From Oasisia sp. SBJ-2009 (Eukaryota; Annelida; Polychaeta; Sabellida; Siboglinidae): DNA of 64,000 nt. Below the pieces are notes generated by a model. That model was not told the DNA's origin and made no database searches. It was given only the letters and a program-made list of their open reading frames with translations. The stretch is taken from assembly GCA_964017155.1 (NCBI GenBank), contig OZ024863.1, forward strand, positions 40,009,117 to 40,073,116, written 5' to 3'. This document shows positions 57,634-64,000 of the stretch, piece after piece. Made by a program: the position numbers and the translations under genes. The stretch's first letter is position 1; each line of letters begins with the position of its first letter.

Positions 57634-60095
57634 ATGGGACGAGGAATGAGCAAGCAGAGGATGCTGTCGTCAGACGAGTACGACTTCCTGTTGAAACACA
57701 CAGAGTTCAGCAGCGATCAGATCCTCGAGTGGTACGATGAGTTCTTGGTGAGCCAGTCAGTCATCTTATCAGTCGCGACACACGACAATTACACTCGCAT
57801 AGCAACGATGCACATGTAGAAATATCACGCTCGTAACCAGCATGCGCAGGTCACAATTACACACTGTAACAGTAATGATTACACCTCGTGGGTTGTGATT
57901 TCACATTCTGTTGTTATATGTCAATAGCTGTTATTACTTACACACAGTATTGACACACACGAAGGGCATATTTATGAGATTGCAATATTTACATCCATAC
58001 ACGCTCTGTATTTACAGCGATACTGATATGGATAAATCCATTTTAGTTTTTTGTGGTTGTTTTTTTTTTTCCCCCGCAAGAACACACGCACACACACACA
58101 GAAATAGAATCGGTTGCTAAGATGATTGACATCCCAGTCTCGTCGTTGACATTCGGTTGATGCTTGCGATTTGTCACATTGTGTACGGGTTGTATGTGTG
58201 CTGGTGACGCAGGGTTGTGCTGATGTTCTTGTAGCAAGATTGTCCGAGTGGACAGCTGACTCGAGAGAAGTTTGTCGAGATCTACACGCAGCTGTTTGCC
58301 CGTGAGAATGAAATCGACAATGCACTGCAGTTCTGCGAACACGTGTTCCGTTCGTTTGACACAGACAACAATGGCCACGTCGACTTCACCGAGTTCATGC
58401 TCGCCATCGACATCTCGTCGATGGGCACGCCCAAGCAGAAGCTTTCCTGGGCGTTTCGCATGTACGACATCAACGGCGACAACGTCATCGAACCCGATGA
58501 GATGACTGAGATAATTGCTGTGAGTGTCTCTCCATACATCCTGTTGCGCACAATGTTCAGTGTATTCAGTGATAGGCACGAGGTTGCTAATATGATTCCT
58601 TGTCTTTGCAAGCTATTTACATATGCTTTGTATGAATATTATATATGCTAGTTGTCTACATGTGTTTGACCAGTCTGTCTGTGTGCTCAGGCCATCTAGA
58701 TCTGTTTGACCTTTCTCGGACCATCCAGGTGTGTTTGACCTGTCTCCCTATGTGTTAAGCCCATATGTGTCTATCTGATCTGTCTCTGCATGTATAGGCC
58801 ATCCAGGTGTGACCTGTCTCTGTGTTTGCAGACCATCTGTGTCTATCTAACCTGTCTGTGCGTGTGCAGATCATCTACGTGTGTTTGACTATTTACTGTG
58901 TGTATAGCCAGTATAGGTGATTTTATCCTATCAATACAATTCGGGTGTGTTTGACGTGTCTTCCTATGTGTGCAGACAATCTGTGTTTGACCTGTCTTCA
59001 TGCGTGTGCAAACTGTCTAGGTGTGTTTGACCTGTCTTCCTATGTGTATGGACCATCTAGGTATGTTTGACCTGTCTTCCTATGTGTATTGACCGTCTAG
59101 ATGTGTTTGACCTGTCTTCCTGTTTGCGCAGACCATCTAGGTGTGTTTGACCTGTCTTCCTATGTGTAAGGACCATCTAGGTGTGTTTGACCTGTCTTCC
59201 TATGTGTATAGACCGTCTAGATGTGTTTGACCTGTCTTCCTATGTGTATAGACCATCTAGATGTGTTTAACCTGTCTTCCTATGTGTATAGACCATCTAG
59301 ATGTGTTTAACCTGTCTTCCTATGTGTATAGACCATCTAGATGTGTTTGACCTTTCTTCCTATGTGCTCAGGCCATCCGGTTGTTTTGACCTGTTATGTG
59401 TTTAGACTGTCTAGACGTGTTTGACCTGTCTTCCTATGTGTTCAGACCGTCTAGACATGTTTGACCTGTCTTCCTATGTGTTCAGACCGTCTAGACATGT
59501 TTGACCTGTCTTCCTATGTGTTCAGACCGTCTAGACATGTTTGACCTGTCTTCCTATGTGTTCAGACCGTCTAGACATGTTTGACCTGTCTTCCTATGTG
59601 TTCAGACCGTCTAGACATGTTTGACCTGTCTTCCTATGTGTTCAGACCGTCTAGACATGTTTGACCTGTCTTCCTATGTGTTCAGACCGTCTAGACATGT
59701 TTGACCTGTCTTCCTATGTGTTCAGACCGTCTAGACATGTTTGACCTGTCTTCCTATGTGTTCAGACCGTCTAGACATGTTTGACCTGTCTTCCTATGTG
59801 TTCAGACCGTCTAGACATGTTTGACCTGTCTTCCTATGTGTTCAGACCGTCTAGACATGTTTGACCTGTCTTCCTGTCTGCGCAGGCCATCTACAAAATG
59901 AAGCGAAAGGGCAAAGGGGGCGAGGACCCGACAAACCTCGACCTGATGGAGCCGAGTGAACGCACAACAGCCATCTTCGACAAAATGGACACTAATCACG
60001 ATGGCAAACTCTCCAAAGAGGAGTTCATTGACGGCTGCATGGCGGACGAAGGACTGTTTAAGGTTCTGTCAGCGCCGGGTCCAAGTCGCAACTGA
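57634..60095 (+). CDS. Neuronal calcium sensor family protein (neurocalcin/visinin-like), complete, three exons, 202 aa
   Basis: Exons 57,634-57,747, 58,235-58,519 and 59,886-60,095 (TGA at 60,093) join in phase 0. The start at 57,634 is chosen over an in-frame ATG at 57,595 because it yields MGRGMSKQ, an N-myristoylation signal (Gly2, Ser6) with a good ACCATGG context. EF1 is the degenerate CPSG type (QDCPSGQLTREKF), as in all family members. EF2 (DTDNNGHVDFTE), EF3 (DINGDNVIEPDE) and EF4 (DTNHDGKLSKEE) keep their calcium ligands. The protein should bind calcium, expose its myristoyl group and move to membranes to regulate receptors, cyclases or kinases in neurons or sensory cells. The length fits the family (190-202). 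EF3-EF4 are joined by an unusually basic linker (KMKRKGKGG). It does not match hippocalcin, recoverin or frequenin (NCS-1) closely, so no symbol is given. Confidence 0.95.
58690..59885 (+). repeat. 40-bp minisatellite built from the 3' splice site of calcium-sensor exon 3
   Basis: A diverged part (58,690-59,440) leads into eleven identical 40-bp units (59,441-59,880). Each has TTCAGACCGTCTAGACATGT followed by TTGACCTGTCTTCCTATGTG. The array ends at exon 3, whose acceptor reads GACCTGTCTTCCTGTCTGCG then CAG|GCCATCTACAAAATG. Each unit therefore holds a polypyrimidine tract, a CAG and an imperfect copy of the first exon bases. Confidence 0.92.
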
Positions 60096-60517
60096 ATGCA
60101 GCTGTGTTTCAGCAGCGAAGCCGTACAAGAGGACTGTAGATGCTGTCACAGACAATAGGAAACTCGGGGCATGCTGGGACGTCAGTTGGCTGCAACAGAG
60201 ACAGCACGGCCACTTTGCAGCTGGTTGTATCAACCTCAGTGATGTGAAGATGGTTATGGAGTCTATTGGTTAAAAATTAGTAAATAAATATCACGTAGCA
60301 AACGAAACGGGAATTAATATATGTTCTTAAAACTGAAAGCGACCGTTTACTTTTTGACCAAGAAGCAGCTACTCAACAGAAACATTCGACGATTCGGCAT
60401 GGAACAGAAATATGTTCTCTTTCCTTCAGCTTGATTGTTATTTGCTATATATCTATGCAATGTATAGAGCCATGTTAAAGTGAAACCATTCAGCAAAACT
60501 ATGGATGAAAATTGAAA

Positions 60518-60523
60518 AATAAA
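60518..60523 (+). terminator. Calcium-sensor poly(A) signal
   Basis: AATAAA lies 423 bases after the stop codon. A second AATAAA at 60,724-60,729 could give a longer 3' UTR. Confidence 0.6.
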
Positions 60524-60529
60524 CCTGCG

Positions 60530-61024
60530 AATGTATTTTCAAGCTGACCATGATAAACAACACTATCGTTTTCTCTGTCAGTGACCTTCTAGCTTGTCTA
60601 ACCGAGACCTGTACATTTGTAGAACAACCACAAAAAGAAATTTTGTTCGATGCCTAAATCGGCAGAATAGAACACCTGTCTATTGGCGTCTTGTTTGTGT
60701 GCTAATTTGAGTCATGCCTGTGTAATAAAAATGTTTGATTTATTTTATAAATAGACATTTTTGAGAGAAAATACAAATATGTTGTCTTACATGCTTGTTG
60801 GTGTACTGCTCAGCAAATAATTGGCTTCTGCAATCTGATTTGTTTTTAAACGTGAAACTAATTATGACACAGAATACACCACACTTACTTATCATAATAG
60901 ATAGTGAAATAGGCTACTGGAACTATTTCAAACGTTTATGTCACTTTGCAGTGAAGTGTTAGTGAAAATAAAGTTATTTATTCCACTTCTGAATCAGTAG
61001 AAATTGGAATGACAATTAACTTAC

Positions 61025-61060
<36 letters not shown>

Positions 61061-62812
61061 TACTAGTTCAGTTCAACAAAACACCAGTGGCAGATATTCA
61101 AAAAGAAACAACCTTTACCCAGTGTAAACCCCCCTCTCCAATCTGGCCTGACTTGGTTGGTTGCCATGGAGAATGCTGATGTGACATTTCACACACTGAC
61201 ACTGTGAATGCATACACCGTCGTCAAAGATAACAACTTAGAAGTTTAGCATGTAAGTCATCCAATTGTCAACTATTACTGAAGACATTGTTGTTAACAAA
61301 TTTGTAATTAAAGACTCACATTATAGTACAAACATCACTTCTTCAAAATTCATATACAGTTTGTGATCAAACACTGGCAATTTCGTGGGTTGTAAGGCAG
61401 CACCAAATATTCTGATATGGGTCCTTTATTGATGAAACCAATTTAAACAGCATAGATGCCGTCGTTAATGATGTCGGATCTAAAAAGTAAATCGCAAATT
61501 AGAAACATAATTATTTCACATGAATCATGTTTATTTGTACTTTATTATGTTCACATTTATTACATTTTGATTTAGCATAGGTCATATTATATGTATGCTG
61601 TGCAGACATTTACATGACTATTCTACCTATAGTGATACGTGAGGAAACCTCTCAAATCAACTACCTGGTTTCATCTTGACGTTTCCTGCACACCACTTCG
61701 CTATTCAGTATCAAATTTTTAGTTCCGTTAAGATGAAAATTAATTCACCAGTGCAAAACATTTGTCCAAAGATGCAAATAATTTATGTGTAATTCACATT
61801 TCATACTGTAAATCGCATCCAAATGTAACTACTAAAGATTCTTGCAACTGGCGGACACACAAAGTCCACCACCAAAGAACCCACTTTTTTCTCAGGAAAT
61901 CCTTCCATGGGTGTATGTTAAAAGTTGTTTCCTTATAGTATATCTAGTACACTCAGGCTTTGTGTTTTTCTGCATTTCGTCAATTTTTCTGTTGTGCCTG
62001 TTATTTCTTGTTGTGCCTGTTATTTCTTGATTTGAACCACTCTACACTGATTGTAGCAAAATGGACTAATGTACCAATCAACGTTGATAATAGAAAAGTT
62101 TGACAAATTGTATAACATAGAATCAGAATCTTAAGTTTGATCATATAGAACATTAGCCGGTGGAATTAAAAGTAATTATTTTCACTGTCTTAATTTTTGT
62201 TTGCTGATACTGTAACGATTGGGTACATGCCTGACAATAAATCTCTGTTCGACTTCTATTTCAAATACCTTTGGAAAGTAGTTTTACTTTTTGCTCAAAT
62301 ATGTTTTCTTTCTGAGATGAATTACTTTGACTCAAATTGAAGTAATTCACTCAGCACTTGCTGTGGCATGTTTCCCTGGTATGTGTGATTCAAAGGGGGA
62401 GTTCAGTGTCACTAACCTTCTGAAGGTGTGATAAATGGTAAGACCATTATTCAGTCTTCTAGTAAAAGCCTGTATGTTCACCAGCTGTATGCTTGAGTAT
62501 GTGCAGGGTGATTGTGTGAGGTGTGTGATGATTGCTATGTGAAGCTCTGCAGTGATTGGTGTGTATGTTCAGTACAACATATATGCCAGACCCCCATGAT
62601 GACGTAAATGACACATCACTTTTCTTTGCTCCAACAAGTCTATTTGCCACAAAGTGAGAGGGTGCAGTTTGTCTCCAAGTGGAAAGAACTGCAGGATACA
62701 TCGTGATAAACTGTAATATTCGTTACAGAAATAGCACGATTACTTTGGTAGTGTAAATGCATCTCCTACCATCTCCACTTACATCGTTTTTTGTGGCAAG
62801 ACCTTCACACCC
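60530..62812. other. 3' flank / intergenic
   Basis: A TA microsatellite lies at 61,028-61,057. No exon is recognised on either strand; the minus-strand open frame at 62,459-62,701 has no family-like motif. Confidence 0.5.
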
Positions 62813-62814
62813 TT

Positions 62815-63055
62815 GAGTTTCAACTAATTCAGATTCAAATCCTGTGCTGCGATGTCAAGCCTTGGGGAAGTTTGTTGCTCCAGTTTACTCAGCTGTATGA
62901 ATGAGTACCTGGCTACAGACAGTGGTGGATATGTGTGGACAAATAGTGCATTAACTTCAGCATGGCTGGATGTTTCAAAAAAGTTGAGATTGAGTTTGGT
63001 TGAAGGGAGTAGTGTATAGAAGGTTGAGGACTGTGTTATATAAGTAGTATAGTAG
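62815..63055 (+). repeat. Decayed copy of the 41-kb SINE
   Basis: ATTCAAATCCTGTGCTGCGA (B-box remnant), then CCTTGGGGAAGTTTGTTGCT, TACTCAGCTGTATGAATGAG and GTACCTGGCT match the SINE at 41,184-41,530 in the same order and spacing. The A box is lost. Confidence 0.8.
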
Positions 63056-64000
63056 AAATAATAATGACGGTTGTGGAGACAACATCATTGTCATACCAGT
63101 TTCTACCATCACATCAAGTGTTTTGAATGCGTGAGTTGCACATTTGTGTCTTTTTGACAAGTTAAAAATCATAGCTCATTTTTATCAGATGTTTGTGCCA
63201 AAAACGATCCCACCCTGGATCAAATGTGAACGTTTTGTAAAATCTAGAGAGAGTGAAAAGCCTACCAATCACCACAATATGTAATTGCGGTGTGTGTATT
63301 AGGCAACAGATCAAGATTTGTTGTGAACAAACATCAAATAATTGATATTGAAGCACAACTTTTGTATGCACCAAGATGTCTGTATGTTGAATACATGGCA
63401 GTAGGTCATCATGACATGGTGTTAGCACTTTTTTTCTAAGGTGCATTTGCAACTTCTCACTCAGAGTAACCTGCTACAAATAGACACCGTTGGAGTTAAT
63501 GTTGGAGGTGAATTTTTTTGCCTGTGGTGTCATTTATAATCACACTCAGATGGCATGCGTAATAAAAAGTGCTCTTCAGTTAGGTTCATCTAGGTAGATG
63601 TGCTAGCTAGGTGTCACAACAAACTGCAGAATAGGTACAGATAAGCGCTACCAAAAGGGGCCTAAGATGGAGTGACAGAGTGTTAAAAACAATATTTGAA
63701 TAGCAGGACATTATTTTTTAGAGTATTTTTCATTTAAATGGGAAATAAAACCTTCATTTGAGTTAGCCTTTAAAATGATACTATGGCATCCTATGCAGAA
63801 CCAATATTAGCCTTTCTGTGAGGTGGCAACACTTTTCAGCCCGCCTACTTGGTAGTAGATTTATGCTCTGCCAATGTTGCCACCAGAACGGCCTTACCCC
63901 AGAATAGGATAGAGAGGCTGATTGGCTCTCGGGCCAAGTATGAAATAAAACCTAAAATAATCATACACTTTTATAAGGTAATATTATATTATTAAAAGTA
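63056..64000. other. Gene-free right edge
   Basis: AT-rich, with no exon recognised. GGAAATAAAACCTT (63,739) and TGAAATAAAACCTA (63,940) repeat, and GGTGGCAACA/TGTTGCCACC lie inverted at about 63,822 and 63,874, so a small repeat may cross the window edge. Confidence 0.4.

Noticed and set aside
59405..59885. Regular repeat array considered as CRISPR
   Set aside because: The repeats are contiguous with no unique spacers, and the host is an animal genome.

Overview
This window is nuclear DNA of a multicellular animal, most likely a marine invertebrate and plausibly a lophotrochozoan such as a mollusc. The genes are split by GT-AG introns. AATAAA poly(A) signals, long AT/GT microsatellites, tRNA-derived SINEs, LINE remnants, a Ty3-type Gag and several terminal-inverted-repeat elements are all present. 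The species assignment is inference; the eukaryotic origin is seen directly.

Three protein genes can be reconstructed exon by exon, all on the + strand. (1) 5,082-9,590: the last six recognisable coding exons of an M13 zinc metallopeptidase (neprilysin/endothelin-converting-enzyme family). Every exon is short, and the 5' half was not found. (2) 12,997-23,510: a complete nine-exon RAE1 gene (mRNA export / nuclear pore beta-propeller, 368 aa). All its introns are phase 0, and they are loaded with repeats. (3) 57,634-60,095: a complete three-exon neuronal calcium sensor family gene (202 aa, N-myristoylation signal, three intact EF-hands).

The rest is repeat-rich. 1-1,615 is a broken LINE. 2,581-3,936 is a rearranged Ty3-like element whose LTR copies face opposite ways, bounded by a single 5-bp target duplication. 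10.6-11.6 kb holds a near-perfect hairpin, a tRNA-SINE and a duplicated block. Three elements flanked by TTAA lie at 15.6-17.2, 20.1-22.5 and 39.8-40.6 kb. Two carry decayed THAP zinc-finger remnants and one carries the N-terminal part of a 'Mutator-like' transposase, which together suggest the Kolobok superfamily. 53.0-56.0 kb is a three-layer nest: a minisatellite interrupted by a LINE, itself interrupted by a TIR element holding a Myb/SANT-like remnant and a roughly 165-bp tandem array.

The most unusual observation is that minisatellites in two unrelated genes (RAE1 intron 5, 43-bp unit; calcium-sensor intron 2, 40-bp unit) run right up to the downstream exon. Their units look like copies of that intron's own 3' splice site plus the first exon bases, which gives tandem rows of decoy acceptors. 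Between about 25 and 56 kb I see no convincing coding exon. That stretch is CpG-poor and TG/CA-rich, with a few CpG-rich islets that may be regulatory, and it could be intergenic or a long 5' intron of the calcium-sensor gene.
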